From: JBNJEA01 sp051745395
GTDB taxonomy: Bacteria; Desulfobacterota; Desulfobacteria; Desulfobacterales; Desulfosalsimonadaceae
DNA: 14,159 bases
Reading direction: 5' to 3'
NCBI GenBank assembly: GCA_051745395.1
Contig: JBNJEA010000084.1
Span: 1-14,159 of the forward strand
Part shown: one piece after another, positions 14,153-14,159 of the stretch
Layout: each line of letters begins with the position of its first letter
Position numbering within the stretch: position 1 is the stretch's first letter
The notes under the pieces: generated by a model
The model's input: the letters and a program-made list of their open reading frames with translations, nothing else
The model's database searches: none
What the model was told of the DNA's origin: nothing
Made by a program: the position numbers and the translations under genes

Positions 14153-14159
14153 TAGAGGA

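Overview
The window looks like a chromosomal segment from a Desulfobacterota (sulfate-reducer-like) bacterium. This rests on gene content and order: tilS-ftsH-folP followed by a YbbR protein and coaX, a very long acetyl-CoA hydrolase/transferase, an acyl-CoA synthetase, a PEP carboxykinase-like gene, and intergenic 7-8 bp tandem repeats. The assignment is inference, because no taxonomic marker is present. Genes are dense and fairly GC-rich. No transposase, phage gene, CRISPR array, tRNA or rRNA was seen.

Left arm, minus strand (1-5008). The 5' end of a PEP carboxykinase-like gene runs off the left edge; its true frame differs from the longest open frame at that spot. It is preceded by a tandem-repeat spacer, then a 729-residue acetyl-CoA hydrolase/transferase. 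A non-coding gap of about 590 bases holds several inverted repeats, including a GAAAC-N3-GTTTC site. A plus-strand gene for an 85-residue protein of unknown function and a convergent minus-strand acyl-CoA synthetase follow. The metabolic genes fit acyl-CoA/acetyl-CoA and C3/C4 metabolism, but they are not one tight operon.

Middle, minus strand (5117-8432). A protein-folding and export block: a large-form SRP RNA with an Alu-type 5' domain and its own promoter, then grpE-dnaK with a sigma-70-like promoter and a strong terminator. Neither hrcA nor dnaJ lies beside them, and no CIRCE operator was seen.

Right arm, plus strand (8469-14159). A promoter divergent from the SRP RNA drives tilS-ftsH-folP, which overlap each other (ftsH starts at TTG inside the tilS stop). 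A hairpin and a 200-base gap with two tandem-repeat types follow, then a YbbR-domain membrane-anchored protein and the start of coaX. The diadenylate cyclase gene usually found before ybbR is absent. coaX stops after 68 codons in an AT-rich tail at the window edge, which is either a real disruption or an assembly/contig-end artefact.

Points most worth a second look: the large SRP RNA, the orphan ybbR next to repeats, the coaX breakpoint, the altered substrate loop of the PEPCK-like protein, and the dispersed repeat anchored by CTCGAG.
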